A stretch of DNA of 64,000 nucleotides from Lichtheimia corymbifera B2541 (GCA_000697475.1 JNEU01000957.1:1-64000); one strand, 5' to 3'. Shown: positions 45,543-58,539, counted from the first letter of the stretch. Notes: generated from the sequence alone by a model not told the origin. A program made the numbers and translations.

Positions 45543-47352
45543 ATGGCAACGACTCAAGACAAGGTTACCCAAGTCAACCAGCTTTACGATACTGTCCTCA
45601 TTTTGGACTTTGGTTCGCAATACTCCCACTTGATCACCCGTCGTATTCGTGAACTTGGTGTTTACTGCGAGCTCTTGCCATGCACCCAAAAGATGGCCGA
45701 TCTCCACTTTAAGCCCAAGGGTATCATTCTTTCCGGTTCTCCTTACTCGGTTTATGACAAGGATGCTCCTCGTGTTGATCCTGCCGTGTTTGATGCTGGT
45801 GTCCCCGTCCTTGGTATCTGCTATGGTCTTCAAGAAATGACAACCTACATGGGTGGTAAGGTTGAAGGCTGCGAACACCGCGAATATGGTCATGCTATGC
45901 TTTCCATCACCAAGCACAGTGGTCATCCTTTCATGGATAAGCTCTTTGATGGTTTGGATGGTGATATTCAGGTAAATTCCATGGGTACTATGCATACACA
46001 GAGTATATACTTAGTACAATTGGATGAATAGGTCTGGATGAGTCACGGTGACCAAGTGTCTGCTGCTGCTCCCGGTTTCAAGGTGATTGCCAACACTCGC
46101 ACTGCACCTTATGCTGCCGTATGCCACGAAGAGAAGCACTTTTTCGGTATCCAATTCCATCCTGAAGTCACCCACACCGTTGATGGTACCACCATTCTCA
46201 AGAACTTTGTCATTGGTATTTGCGACTGCAACGCTTCATGGACTATGGACTCTTTTGTCGACAAGGAAATTGAGCGCATTCGTAACATTGTTGGTCCCAC
46301 CGGTCGTGTTGTTGGTGCTGTCTCGGGTGGTGTTGATTCCACTGTTGCTGCCAAGTTGATGCATGAAGCTATTGGTGATCGGTAAGTGTGTGTAGGAAAG
46401 AGAGAGATATGGAGAATTGACGCGTATATATATCATGATATACTAGTTTCCATGCTATTCTCGTCGACAATGGTGTGATGCGTTTGAACGAATGCCAAAA
46501 TGTCAAAAAGATGTTGGGTGATAAGATGGGTATCAACATCAAGGTCAGCGATGCTTCCGATATGTTCTTGGACCGTCTCAAGGGTGTCACCGATCCCGAA
46601 AAGAAGCGCAAGATCATTGGCAACACTTTTATCGAAGTCTTTGAAGCCGAGGCTGCTTTGATTGATAAGGAATGTGGTGGTGAAATCGAGTATCTTTTGC
46701 AAGGCACTCTTTATCCTGATGTCATTGAGTCGATTTCTTTCAAGGGCCCTAGTGCCACTATCAAGACCCATCACAATGTCGGTGGTTTGCTCGAGGACAT
46801 GAAGCTCAAGTTGATTGAACCTCTTCGTGAATTGTTCAAGGATGAAGTGCGTGCCCTTGGTAAGATTTTGGGTCTTGATGATGAGCTTATTTGGCGCCAT
46901 CCTTTCCCTGGTCCTGGTATTGCCATCCGTGTCCTTGGTGAAGTCACCCGCGAACAAGTTGAGATTGCCCGTCTCGCTGACAACATTTACATTGAGGAGA
47001 TCAAAAACAACGGTTTCTACCGCCAAATCTCTCAAGCTTACGCTGCCTTGTTGCCTGTCAAGGCCGTCGGTGTCATGGGTGATAGCCGTACCTATGAGCA
47101 AGTTATCGCCCTTCGTGCCGTTGAAACCAAGGATTTCATGACCGCCGATATCTGCGACAGTGCCGAGTGGTTCAAGTGCCTCAAGCGCATCAGCTCTCGT
47201 ATCATCAACGAGGTCAAGGGCGTTAACCGTGTCGTCTACGATATCAGCTCCAAGCCCCCTGCCACTGTAAGTTGACTATTAAGGAATGAGGATCATGATA
47301 GAAGTATTGGGTTATCTAACAGCAGGTTGTCTTTTAGATCGAGTGGGAGTAA
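45543..47352 (+). CDS. GUA1: GMP synthase (glutamine-hydrolysing)
   Basis: Converts XMP to GMP with ATP and glutamine, the last step of de novo guanine nucleotide synthesis, in the cytosol. Four exons (45543-45971, 46032-46381, 46447-47266, 47338-47352) encode 537 aa, close to yeast Gua1. The class I amidotransferase domain has [11 protein letters not shown], the nucleophile Cys93 in LGICYG, and His186/Glu188 in QFHPEV. The ATP-pyrophosphatase domain has the P-loop SGGVDST (241-247), and the dimerisation domain contains [16 protein letters not shown]. The terminal exon encodes only IEWE and the stop. Codon use is strongly biased to C/T-ending codons compared with its neighbours, consistent with high expression. 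Confidence 0.98.
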
Positions 47353-47556
47353 ACAAGACTTATACACTACTGCATACATTTTCTCTCTCTTTTGTTTTAT
47401 ATATTCATGCTGCATCCATCTTTTTCCTTTCAAACATAAAGCATGCTCTACTTGTACTACTGGAATATCGTTTTGTATTATAATGCATGTGAATAGAATA
47501 ACACTAGGTAAATGATGATAGATTATAAAAAAAGGGGTATACAATGTTGGGAATAA

Positions 47557-50500
47557 TCAACAATATGAAGATGCGCAGACGAGTTTGCCCATGTAGTATG
47601 ATAAAACCATGGCCAAAATCACAACGGCCAGCTGCTGTCCATTAAACGTTAATTCGTCGGATATGATAATGATATTGTTGTTCTAAATGAGATGGGCATC
47701 AGTATCAGCTAAATACAAAAACTCACGCATAGTATGTGTACCTGCTGCTGGGGAATTAGCTTGTAACCTTCTGGTACCACGAGACGTTGTCGTTCAGTAG
47801 CTGCTGCTTTGGTGGTATTGTATTGCTGCTGTTGTTGTTGGTGCTGTGATCTCTTTGTTATCAATTTGGGTGATTGTCCATTTCGTTTATGCTGCTCAGC
47901 AGTGAAATGGGGTGGGGTATCGGGCCGAGATGGCTGTGCTATGGTGATTTTTCCAACAACCGATGCACGTCGTCGATCAGTCGATATTGCTTGTTGCTGT
48001 TCTTGTTGTGGTGATGGTGATGGTGACGGCGTAGGTGACGGTGTTGGTGGTCGTTCTCGTTGTCGACCTGGTGATGATGATGATGATATTGTTGATGTTG
48101 TCGTTATGGCTGAATCATGTGAGTCGGTTGGTGCTGAAGACGGTGAAGGAGGTCTGGCAGGGATGGTATTGGTTGCAGCTTCCCTTGTAGCAGTGGGTGA
48201 CTTTATCTCTGCACTCTGAGGTGGAGTAGGCACAGAATCAGCTGTTGGGGCTGCTTTATCGCTTGCATTGTTGTTGATGGCTATCCTTGGTATGAGAGAT
48301 ACACCATTACAAGTGTATTGTTGATCAATCCCTGGCAAAATCCGTATTGACACATGTTGTCCTTCCATGTCAGAGGATGTTGTATAGATACGAATGCTCG
48401 TTTTCGAAGACGTTATCTCAACACGCATCCCAGTTTCTGGTGAAAGAGTCATGTTGACGCCTGCTGGATATCTGGAGCTGTTGTGGATACGAATATCAGT
48501 GCACCATCGTTGTTGTTGATGCTGCTTGTTGGAGGATGCTCTTGTGTTCAACTCATGCTTGGCAATATACACCACGTCATATTGTCCTGTATCGCTTTCA
48601 AATGACTCGCGAATAATCTTGCCTGCAACTCGTCGAATGTAAGGGGGACAGCCATATTGATCCATGTAATTTCCAAGCTCCTTTATCAGTAATGGCTGAT
48701 TCTGCTGTTGAAAATTGCTTATCCAAATCACATTGACAGCTCCTTCATGGCTGCTTGGCTTGAACACCCAGCCATCAATTCGTTCCACTGGTTCTTTTGT
48801 TGAAGAAATGGACGAAGTAGCTGTTGTAATAACGCCTGAGGAAAGATCGGTGTCAATGCTGATGATGGCATTAAAGGTGCTGGTTGCCAAGGAGGAAAGA
48901 GCATGCGACCATTCAACAAGATAATCCCTTTGACTGAAACGCTCAACAATGCGACCATCGATAAATTGCTTATCCCCTAAATGATAATAAAAACAACCTG
49001 TTAGTTGATTTCACTACAATGACATCACCCACTTACATATTTTACGTGCCCCAAAGCAATTTACCACTGAACAAAGCTGCTCTGGTGTCCATTCACCACG
49101 AATAGTGCCATCCATACGTGAAGCATGCAATAGAGATATGGAACATTGCTCGTTCATAGCATAGACTTTGATACCATTATTCTCGGAGGTCAATGTCCAC
49201 GGTTCCAAAGATGTTGTCATGCGCTTGACTAAGTTCAAAGCCTCGGCCTTTTGAGATGGAAAGCGGTGTGGTAGGTAAAGTGGCTGTCGTTTCTTGACAA
49301 GGCCGGTGGAATTGTCACTCGAGTTGGTCAACGAGCTCTCAGAACTAGGATTGATGCTGGATTCAAAGAGTGGCGAAAAAGTGGCATCTTGAGTTGTGGC
49401 AAAGAGTGGTCGGTTTGTGGTGGATGGATCTGAAGAGGATGGCTGTTGTATCCCTGAGGGGGTTCTATGTAGAATAGTAATAAGATTAGATCATCCTTGT
49501 TCAAGGAAAGATTAGGTTCATGATGCTTACTGATCCATAAGAGATGGTCTACGTATTGATTGAAAGCGTTCAGTATTTGAAGATTGGTCACTAGGAGCCA
49601 CCTTGCTTGAACATGTACCAGCACCACGCATCTTGGTGGATCGTATCCGCTCAGCTTTCTTTTGCAAATAATCATTGACCAAAGCAATGACCAATGGACG
49701 ACGTGCGAGAGACTTTTTGGCGAAGCCAGACATCCAACCCTTCATGTTCTCTTGTATCACGTAGGTTACTCGTGTAGTAGGAGTCGGACCACGAATAGGT
49801 TCAAGCACCCAACCTTGCAGCTGGTAATAATATCATCTCAGTATAAAACTCAACTCGATGCATAGAATAGTAGCTTTACCTTGATTTGAGCTCGAACACG
49901 ACCTTGAATACGAGGAACACGTGGTGTTTCAACACTTGTGCATGCAAACATGATAGCACCATCTCGCGTGCATTCGATCTTTTCCACCAATGCCATATCA
50001 CGAGGACGATTCATGCTATTGGCACAAAGACTGACACAATCAATTTTTAGTATGGTTGCACAATGTCTTTCATGCTGCTTCTTTTGATTACCTTGATGTA
50101 GGCTTGGAGACTTCATACGTCAATGATGTCGTATCATTAAGATTCTCGACCAAATTGCCATCATCGTACCTATATTCATGGATATATGAGTCCTTCTTCC
50201 TTCGCTATCCTTCGTTTTATACAATGATGCTTACTGCTCATCCCAAAGTTTGCGCATGCCAATAACGTAAAATACAGATTGCGGTGAAAATCCATGAATG
50301 ACAGCTTCCCCCTTGAAGATGGGAGTCTTGTCATTTTTAGCACTTTTCATGTGTACCACCACACCGCTCTTTTTGTGCTTGAGTGCCTTTTTCCAACCAT
50401 CGTGTGCATCTTCACGAACAATTTGTTTGAGTGATGAAAGAGCTGACTCGGCTTGATGAATATGATATGCCGTCGATGTAAGCAAGGGGTCAACAAATCC

Positions 50501-50605
50501 AGATGTGGCGTGTGCCATGGATGCAAGTGAAGGTACAACTGCGTTATCATCGTCTTCGTCGTCACTAAAGAGTGGGCTGAATGTCGCGTTCTTGCCATGA
50601 GTCAT
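47557..50605 (-). CDS. Double START-domain lipid-binding protein with C-terminal membrane anchor
   Basis: Seven exons (50605-50235, 50169-50092, 50030-49880, 49820-49531, 49464-49037, 48976-47742, 47682-47557) give 892 aa. A first START domain spans about residues 55-265 (GWKKALKHKKSGVVVHM, TPIFKGEAVIHGFSP, VTYVIQENMKGWMSGFAKKSL). After a Ser-rich linker, a second START-like domain spans about 345-560 (WTLTSENNGIKVYAM, RIDGWVFKPSSHEGAVNVIW, PPYIRRVAGKIIRESFES). A region rich in Ser/Thr/Pro and Gln follows. The last exon adds a hydrophobic helix (GQQLAVVILAMVLSYYMGKL), so the protein is probably tail-anchored. START domains carry sterols or phospholipids; two in one anchored protein suggest a role at a membrane contact site. 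Without the last splice the frame ends at 47,709 and lacks the anchor. Confidence 0.84.
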
Positions 50606-51281
50606 TGTGAACAAGGAATCTCGTTGGTTTAATGAGTAACGAAGAAAAAGAAGAAAAAGAAAAGGGAAGGACCCAGAACAAGTCTCGGGCCGAGAAAAAA
50701 AGTAAAGAGTAAAAAAAGTGTGTGAGAGAGAGAAAAGGAAGGAAAGAGACAACACATCTATGTGTACACACTTACTTTGAAGATCAAGCATCAAAAAATG
50801 TCATGCACCGAACCGACGCCATTGTGACACCTCCAATCACCCTCCTATCATACTGCAGTCCTTGTTTATCATTCGCCTATGCATGTCTCCCATGACCTAC
50901 TTCTTTTTTCCTTCAATTTCTCAGGAGACAGCAGCCACCGTAGCAGGGATCGTAGCACAATTCCCCACAGAAAAAAAAGAGAGAGACATCAAACAACAAA
51001 TAAATCCTCCTTTTACTTTTCTCAACAATGGATAACCACCCCATCTGATATGTTTAATGTTTATCTCCCCCAATAATCCATTCTTATTGTATTTATCCGA
51101 GATCCTTATCCATTGATGTATGCGAATGGGCCCTGATTCAGGAGACATCCGGTTCAGATAGCAAACCAACGATGTACGTACGTTTGTTGTTGATCATCAA
51201 AATGACAACGCCTGTCAATTTATAATCGTGGCAAAAAAGGGATATTGTTCAATGATATGCACAATGATGATGATGCCATTT
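50606..51281. other. Intergenic region between PET127 and the START gene
   Basis: A GA-rich stretch (50,640-50,750; C/T-rich on the minus strand) is the leader of the START gene. No further gene was seen. Confidence 0.4.
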
Positions 51282-53756
51282 TTATTTCTTGCCGTATCTA
51301 CTGATCCGTCTAAGGTGCTCGATAAATCCTCTGTTTACATTGCGATTGAAAGCACTGATTTGTTTCCCTCGAATCCGATTGATTTCACTAGGCTCCCATT
51401 CAGATTGTGGGATTTCTTCCAAGCGATACCGAGTGAGCCATTGCCAAGGTTTCCTCACAGCTTCCACAGGTTCATTGTCGCCGACGGGTTTGTCGTTGAT
51501 GGTTGATTTGATATGAAGTATGTATTTGGTTACCACATCGGTCTTGCTTTCAGTAGCAAAGAATTCATCAGCAACATCTTCGGCGGGTGGTGTTCCTGGT
51601 TTCGGCAGCTGTTCCACCCAGATACCAAGCTTCTGATTTGGTGGTACTCCTGATCGTGCTGATCCAGCATAAAAATAAAGCCGAAGCGTCTAAAAGCAAA
51701 TGGCGTGGCACAGTTACACCAATGTCTCAAGGGGGTTGGTTGGGCTTGGTAATTGCAGCACTACTTACCCTTTTGGGATACTTTTTCGTCGCCACATCAA
51801 GGATATGATGGAACAGCTGTAATGTTCGATCCAGCACCATGTCACCCATATGAGTATTGCCAAAAAGCCGTGTTGATATCTCTTCACGTGAAATGTACTG
51901 GAAGCCAAAAATCTGCTGTGTGTTGTGATACGCAACCAGTAAGCCGTCCATATTGCCAATCCGCACTTGGAAGTTGTATTTCAAAAACGCAGAACGCATC
52001 ATGTCGTAATACTCGCGCTCAAAAGATTCATAAAGCCCGTGTGAACGTCTCAAGTTGTAACCGACATAATCCTGCAAAGCTGCATTAATATTCCATTGCC
52101 AACCAACTGCTTGAATCAATCATCACTTGCCTGATAATTGGTTACATCATATCGCACCGGTACAGTAGCCCGCGTTTTCAAATCAAATGTCTTTCTTGGA
52201 AGCCGTGGATCTTGGCAATCCAGTTGTGACCGCAACAATATCTTGCCAAACTACCAATCCCTTTTAGTACCAAATATAATCAACACCTCGGTTGGCATGA
52301 TATTACCACTCCATATGCAAAAGATTCAGGTTGATTGACTTCGTGAGGAGATAATGGTGATTCTGCATTCTTCAAATATCGCTCATATTCCGGAGGCTCA
52401 AGTGTCAATACTTTCTCCATAGATTTGCCCTACATATATATGCCTTGTTTAAACCCATCATTTCCGATCCAAGATCCCTCCTTCCTTACCATGCTGGATA
52501 ATATCGTTTCCTCGACGTCATAGCTCTTGTCAGCATCAATACCATATACACCATCCTTCCAATGCAAAAATATCGATGCTGGGGCACGGGTAGCACGCGT
52601 GAATTTGCTGGGCTACGAATAGAAAACAACAGCATCAGATTTGCCCACCTATAAATCATCATCCCCTTTTACCTCAAAAGCATAGGCCTGAGAAAGAACA
52701 GACGTATCAGTGCTCTTCCCATTGGATAAAGCAAAATAGATTTGTGATAGCATCGCCGATACTGAAGATGTAGAACCGACATATCGATGTTGATGATCTC
52801 GTGCTCGTTGAATAAGATACTGCAAATGACAACGGTAAGCACAAGTAGTCAACCATCACCCCCTTTCAACTAATCATACTTGCCTCATCTTGTGAAGGTG
52901 TGATATACGGTCCTATCGCGTCAAAATCAAATTCGGCAGGCTGTGTGATGTTTTCCAAGAAGGGTGTAAAGTTGTATGTTTGAGTGCGAGGATCTTTGAG
53001 ATAGTGAACGCCAGGACTAGGATCATAAAATGAATAAGCTCAATCGCTCACTTGTTTGCTATCCAGCAATCACTTACTTGAATAATACACGATCCAGGCC
53101 ATGTGCAAGAGTGGGCGGTTGTGGTTTGTCCTCTCCTTCTGGTTCAATCGCTATATAAAGCCTATTTAGCCATCATCTTGTGCTTATATCCATCCACTCA
53201 TACTTACGTGTATAGCGTCGCTTAATGCTAATTGTATGGTATTTAGGTTCCTTTGGGGCTACATTGTATTTGGCCAAGACATGTTTGACATCGGCACTTT
53301 GGCCCGGCTGATGCTTCTTGATAACGACCGTGTCACTTTGCTATATCACAAAATTTATCAACGTGATATCATCCAAGATGAAAAGAACAAGATGATTACC
53401 TTTCTCCCCTGGAGATGCTCTGTAAACTGATTCATGATATGGTCGCGAAGAGCATCTTTCTCGGTTGTCTTTGTGTCTGATGTATCCAACTCTTGTTCAC
53501 TACGCTCCTCAAGCCTCTCTGTCGATGCTTTCCCGTCATATCTAGTGGTGATATCCTCATCATTGAGTCGTTCAGAGAGCTTTGAATATGTATCGATGCT
53601 GGGATCTAGTGTCGTTGTAGTTGAGTGAAGATCGCGTGCAGGGTGTGGCAAGATCGCTCCATGGTGGCAGGTTGGCCTTGATCTCGTATGCGGATGGGTA
53701 TAGCGTAATGAAGTATGCAAGAGACGAGTAGCAGAACACCGTTTTGAGTGGTACAT
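51282..53756 (-). CDS. PET127: PET127 homologue, mitochondrial RNA-processing factor
   Basis: Ten exons (53756-53400, 53340-53208, 53150-53078, 53016-52884, 52819-52673, 52612-52490, 52429-52307, 52250-52131, 52071-51769, 51689-51282) join in frame to 639 aa. The N-terminus is Arg/Ser/His-rich without early acidic residues, fitting a mitochondrial presequence. Family blocks are DFDAIGPYITPSQDE, HRYVGSTSSVSAMLSQIYFAL, RATRAPASIFLHWKDGVYGID, FGKILLRSQLDCQDPRLP, FDLKTRA, SFEREYYDMMRSAFLKYNFQ, VRIGNMDGLLVAYHN and IFGFQYIS. In yeast Pet127 is a mitochondrial membrane-associated protein needed for 5' processing and stability of mitochondrial RNAs. Two introns use GC donors (GCAAGT at 52,883 and 52,130). 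The intron at 52,130-52,072 could not be closed in frame any other way. Confidence 0.92.
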
Positions 53757-53986
53757 TGGGGTGATCCTCGAGAGGGAGGTGCGATCGTGGAAATGGAGGA
53801 TTGAAAGAACAAAGAAAAGCGGGCTTGCAACGGGCCCATGCAACAACCCCTTCCCTGCATTTTGACAGCCACTTCTGTTATACCTTCATAATGCCATTTT
53901 TATACATTGGTTATGATACAATACAAAAATCCAAAAGAAAAGATGTACAATGTTGGAATAAGGTGTGGAGGGGGGAGGGAATCATA

Positions 53987-54754
53987 TCATGACTTTGTGA
54001 ACAGTTCGATAAATGCAGGTACGCTGAGAGCCACTTGTTCCACCAATACATATCCACATGGATCACGAGCTGACCAAGCAGTGAATGAAGATGGTGCTCG
54101 ACGAATATATCCTCTTGCTAATGCCGGTCTTGGTGGATCATGACCATGTAACTGCTTTGCTGTTAACCGATAGCTTGATGAATCATCCATGCGATGTCCT
54201 GCACCACATGTTAAACAAGCATCGAATAAACATTGCTGCTGCTTGTCCAGAATAGTCAATGGCTGGTATTGTTCTCGATGACGTACAAATTCGCTGGCTC
54301 CAGAAAACGTGCCTGCTCGAGCAGGCGGTAATTGCTTCCGAATATCCCACAATGAAGCTAGTACATGTTGCGGTTGTTGCTGTTGTTGTTTATCCCTGGT
54401 GCCACTACTGCGACGCATGATCAACTTTCCATGAGATACATACGCATCTTCCACTTTGAAAAAGTATTGATGGGGCTTTGGCTGCAACCAAATGAGTCGT
54501 CGTGCCATATCTATCATGGTCATGTACAAGGGTATCCATGACTCATTCTTTTCATTGGTATTGGGCCCAGCAAGCTCATACATATTCGTGGAAACAAGGT
54601 CAATAAGTGGTGTCCCCTCGTTCTTTTGGTGTATCCATAATGCTTTCCGCAGTGCTTCATCTACTACAGCAGCAGGAAACACTTGGTATAGAGACGCAAA
54701 ACATGGGAGCGGTAATAGAGAGAGGATATGGAGGAGGATCTCTAGCGGAAGCAT
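53987..54754 (-). CDS. F-box-like protein of unknown function
   Basis: Single exon, 255 aa. The N-terminus MLPLEILLHILSLLPLPCFASLYQVF resembles an F-box core (LPxEIL...ILSLLP), although it sits at the extreme N-terminus and may be incomplete. The middle has a tryptophan-containing segment with ARRLIWLQPKPHQYFFKVEDAYVS, a Gln run (KQQQQQPQ) and a DACLTCGAGHRM pair of cysteines that could bind metal. The C-terminal 60 residues (RPALARGYIRRAPSSFTAWSARD, ALSVPAFIELF) match no family I recognise. The SCF role is inferred only. Confidence 0.55.
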   Translation of the reverse strand: MLPLEILLHILSLLPLPCFASLYQVFPAAVVDEALRKALWIHQKNEGTPLIDLVSTNMYELAGPNTNEKNESWIPLYMTMIDMARRLIWLQPKPHQYFFKVEDAYVSHGKLIMRRSSGTRDKQQQQQPQHVLASLWDIRKQLPPARAGTFSGASEFVRHREQYQPLTILDKQQQCLFDACLTCGAGHRMDDSSSYRLTAKQLHGHDPPRPALARGYIRRAPSSFTAWSARDPCGYVLVEQVALSVPAFIELFTKS

Positions 54755-55866
54755 GTATAAAAGTGATAGGGAAGAAGTGATAAGGGAAATAGAAACAAGT
54801 GGAAAATCGATGTGTAATGGGTTTTTCTTTTTGCTTTCAGCTGATCAATAATGCCGAATCGCCCAATGCTAATTAACCCCCCCGGCCCCCTCTCTCTCTT
54901 ACTCCTTCCTTTTTTTTCCCTCCACTCATCGATCGGAGCCGATCCCGGCCGAGAATGAACCTGTTGAGTTCCACATGTCTTCCTGGGTGGGGAACCCATT
55001 TGCTGCAACCCAAAATATGTGCAGATAAGCCTAAGCTCATAAACTTACCCAACAACAAGCTTATGGTTTATTCACACTTTTAGCTACATGACTCACGCAT
55101 GACGCACATGACTCGCATGCGGCCAAAACAATTATGGACATAATCATCATGCTTAACGTTTCATGCTATTATTCTCAATATCACTGGGTAATATTTGATG
55201 AAACCTCATTAAGAAGATCATGTGACCATCATCAGCGTCCGTCAGAACGCCTTACTATAATGCCAAATACCTACACACGGTGGCATCTCTAACGTTAACA
55301 TGTAGTCCTTTATGCGGCTTATACATAGCTCGATACGAAACCGGATGAAGCACACCTTGGAAATCACTGTGTGGACAATCGACTTTCTATTCTTTGTATT
55401 TGATCGGCTTGTCCAGGGGATATTTTGAGTTTGATAGTTGTTATAAAGGTGCTTGTGTAGCAGTTGATAGTCCACCAGGCGTTGCTAAGTGTAATATGGA
55501 GCTTTTGTGTTCTTACAGACGTCTGTTAAACATATTACAAAGAAAAGGATGCTTATGCAATTATAGCGTGTATGATGCAGCTTTGAGGGTATGATGACAG
55601 CAATAGTAACAAGGGGATGATGAAAGTAAAAGATCATGGTTCTTTGTGGTCTTTCATTTATTAATTTTATGAATGAAGCACCTATCTTCTCCTGTACTGA
55701 CTACAATCTTATTCATTGTATTAATAATGGGCGCCTGCAAGGTGTATAGGAAACAAGCGCTTGGTGTACTACACTAGGCGGTTGCTGCTGCCGCTTTAGG
55801 AGTTGAGTTGCCGACTGACATTCAACGAGAATTTTTTGTGCTTTGCGCGGGTTCTTTTATCTCGAC
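54755..55866. other. Divergent intergenic region
   Basis: Between the F-box-like gene and the A49 gene. No gene is supported; the ORF at 55,394-55,594 is short and without resemblance. A CCCCCCCGGCCCCCTCTCTCTC-like C/T-rich patch lies near 54,878-54,900. Confidence 0.35.
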
Positions 55867-57361
55867 ATGGGCAAGAGAAAGCACGAAGACAGCAAGAATA
55901 GTGGATCGGGCAAGCACATCAAGATCGATGTTGCAAAGGTTGACGACACCATTGAACAGCCTTATCTGGGTAACGATCGAGTGATGGATTGGGTTGATTG
56001 GCAACTGTGAACTTATTATTGTGTGGATCAGCTGCATTCCCTGGCACCATGCCCGAAAACGACACCGTGTTTACCAGCTATCGCCCTGTCAACAGCAACG
56101 ACGACAATGCAAAGCAACGCTTGATTTCAGGAGAGACTGAAAAGGTGGTCTTTACAGGCAGCAACTTTGGTGAGGACGCACCTGTCAACTACTGCAAGTA
56201 AGGGCCTATTTATATACGTAGACGTTTTACAAGGAGGATGGGACTAATAATCATATATAGCTATATCGTGGGCACCTATTCAAAGAAGGATCAGACGTTG
56301 ACGATTACTCCTGCCCCAGTATTGCGTATGAAGCGATCGGTCAAAGCTTTGCAGTCAGCACAGGACAGCAGCAGTCGTTCGGATACCGGTTTTGCTCAAG
56401 CCAAAGCATCTTTGGGTATGGCATTCGGTACTGCCAAGGCCAAGAAGCAGATTAAGGAAACAGAGCGCAATGCTGTCAAGGGTCAACATTTGGAGAATGA
56501 TTTGCCTGATATTCACACTGAGATCAACAAGATCGAGGGTCCAACACAAGAGGATATTAAGCAATCGATGCAATCGAGTCTACCAATTCCACCACCCAAC
56601 ATGGAAGCTGAGACGCCACAAGAAGCTTACGACATTTCGAATGTTGTCACCAGCGAAGAATTACGCCAAGTCCCTATCAAAGAGATCCTCAAAACAGAGT
56701 CTTTTAACGATCTCAAGCAGTTGCTACCTTATGCAGGATCCAAATTTGTCAATGATCGATTGATGAACATCATTAAAGCACCAGGAAAGAAGGACCGACA
56801 AGCCGTACGCTCGCTCGTTTATATTTCTTATCTTCAAGCATACTTGCTTAATCTGAAGCCATTCGATGTCAAGACACGTCGTAAAGTCGAATCTGCCATG
56901 AAGAATCCACCAGCCATGATCGTTGATCGTATTCAAGAACGATACACTGACAATAATGTGTAAGTGAAAACCCGGATGGCTTACATGTATGGATTCTTAT
57001 ATCGCTTTATTAGTCGCACACCTGTCATGCATGATAAGATCTTATGTTATCTCTTTGTCCTTTGCTTGAACGTGGCAGATTACACGGTTGTTCCTGAAAT
57101 GCTTGCCATGGATCTTTCTTTAAAGCCCATCAAGTAAGTATTTGGATGAGGGAAACCTATTTCTAGATTATGGATGATGGATGGAGCTGACGTCGTGTGA
57201 TAATTAGGGTTACCACTCTACTCCGGAATTTGGGATGCAAAATCGACAAGTTAACAGTGGATGATCGCAAGTCTTTGGGAGCTTCTACAGCACATCAAAA
57301 GAAGGCTACGCTTATCGCCCCACTTAAATTCCCATCCGTGTCGCGTGGTAAACGTAAATAG
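55867..57361 (+). CDS. RPA49: RNA polymerase I subunit A49 (RPA49)
   Basis: Subunit of nucleolar RNA polymerase I; with A34.5 it forms a TFIIF/TFIIE-like module aiding rRNA initiation and elongation. Five exons (55867-55969, 56032-56197, 56261-56959, 57014-57133, 57208-57361) give 413 aa. The N-terminal dimerisation domain contains AAFPGTMPENDTVF, ETEKVVFTGSNFG, YIVGTYSKKDQTLTITPAP and VLRMKRSVKALQ. The linker has a LGMAFGTAKAKKQIKETERNA segment. The C-terminal tandem winged helix includes FVNDRLMNI, KILCYLFVLCLN, MDLSLKPIKVTTLLRNLGC and a basic tail ending in SRGKRK. Residues are continuous over all junctions. Confidence 0.93.
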
Positions 57362-57526
57362 AGGTGCCCACTAGCATTTCGTAAATAGACACAACAAATT
57401 ATTCACCTTCCCTGCATTCACATCACTTTCATTTTGTACTAAAAAAAGTTGTATTTACTATTTGTATGACACTCATTTGATCCTCCAAACTGATTATTCC
57501 GAGTTTGAAGTTGTACAAGGAATCCT

Positions 57527-58539
57527 CTAATTCTTTTTGGGATAGTTGACGGATCCAGAGCATGTCGACTTGTCAACAGAGTCTGTGGGTACGTAGCCAT
57601 CTTTACCCTTGACATGGAAATATAGCCAGATCTCTTCAATATCACCACCACTGCATGTTACTTTGGGTGCAGCACCTGTGCTTTCCTTGATAGCATCTTC
57701 AATGTCTGAGACGCTATAAGATCCTCCAGGGGTGATACTAGCCTTGCTCAAAATGGCGTGGAGATCATACTTGCTACGTAAATCAAGGGCTTGGTGGAAA
57801 TAGTCGACAACGTCATCATTCTTTTGGTACGAATCACCGTAGCATTCTGGATCCAAAGTAGTTACACAAGTACCTGACGTCCCGAATTTGTGAGTAGATC
57901 ATTCAGGGGATATACCAGCCCCTCTCATTATCACATACCATGCTTGTTCCATTCGTGTGTCCAAAATTCGCTATTATCACCTACAGAAATAAATAATGAT
58001 CTATTAGTATTACCTTATTTCTTAATACGCTTTTGCACGTTACCCTTATTGGATGGCCAATAGGTGTTCATGGAATTGTAAAGTGAGCTATCCTTCTCCT
58101 TAATGATAGAGCCCACATCATCGTAGTTGCGTGAACTGTCACAGCCAGAATCTCCACTGCCTGGAATGCCACCATTACAAGTATCAGGCCAAAGACCATG
58201 CAAGGTAAATGCATCTGATGGACCATAGCCAGGTGACCACTGTCGTTTTCAATAAAGACAATGAGCCAAAATAGACGGCTACACCCCCTATTATCATTGA
58301 CACTTGCCTGTTGTACATGCACCAGCAATCCGTTTTCTGGAGTGCAACACGAATCGCCGCTGGAAGCGCTACATGAAAGAGCATCCGCTACACACACGAT
58401 GTTATTAAATGAAACGCCATGTATAATCCGACCACTAACCTGGACAGCTGTCTTGACGCTTAAGCAAGTTTGTGGGGAAGGCAGAAGCAGCAGCAATTAA
58501 ACAGCTGGCGGCAATAGCAGCAGTAATTGGGGATTTCAT
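57527..58539 (-). CDS. Secreted ribonuclease T2
   Basis: Five exons (58539-58440, 58387-58308, 58239-58044, 57980-57939, 57873-57527) give 254 aa. A signal peptide (residues about 1-20) and a Lys-Arg site (NLLKRQ) suggest processing by a Kex2-like protease. The two catalytic segments are visible: LHGLWPD with His74, and EFWTHEWNKHG with Glu135 and His139. Cysteine positions (CSASSGDSCC, TCVTTLDPEC) match RNase T2/Rh enzymes, which cleave single-stranded RNA through 2',3'-cyclic phosphates, extracellularly or in vacuoles. The second intron has a GC donor (CAG then GCAAGT at 58,307). A TATA-like CTATAAAAGC on the minus strand (58,610-58,601) is about 65 bases upstream of the ATG. Confidence 0.93.

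Noticed and set aside
46109..47101. Long minus-strand ORFs opposite GMP synthase
   Set aside because: They are shadows of a highly codon-biased gene; their sequences match no family.
47709..47741. Unspliced C-terminus of the START protein
   Set aside because: A GTACAC donor and a CATTTAG acceptor remove it in frame and expose a clear hydrophobic anchor; kept only as an alternative.
52072..52119. Continuation of a PET127 exon upstream of 52,071
   Set aside because: That frame (VGWQWNINAAL) cannot be joined to the preceding exon; the GC-AG intron 52,130-52,072 closes the frame and restores the family alignment.
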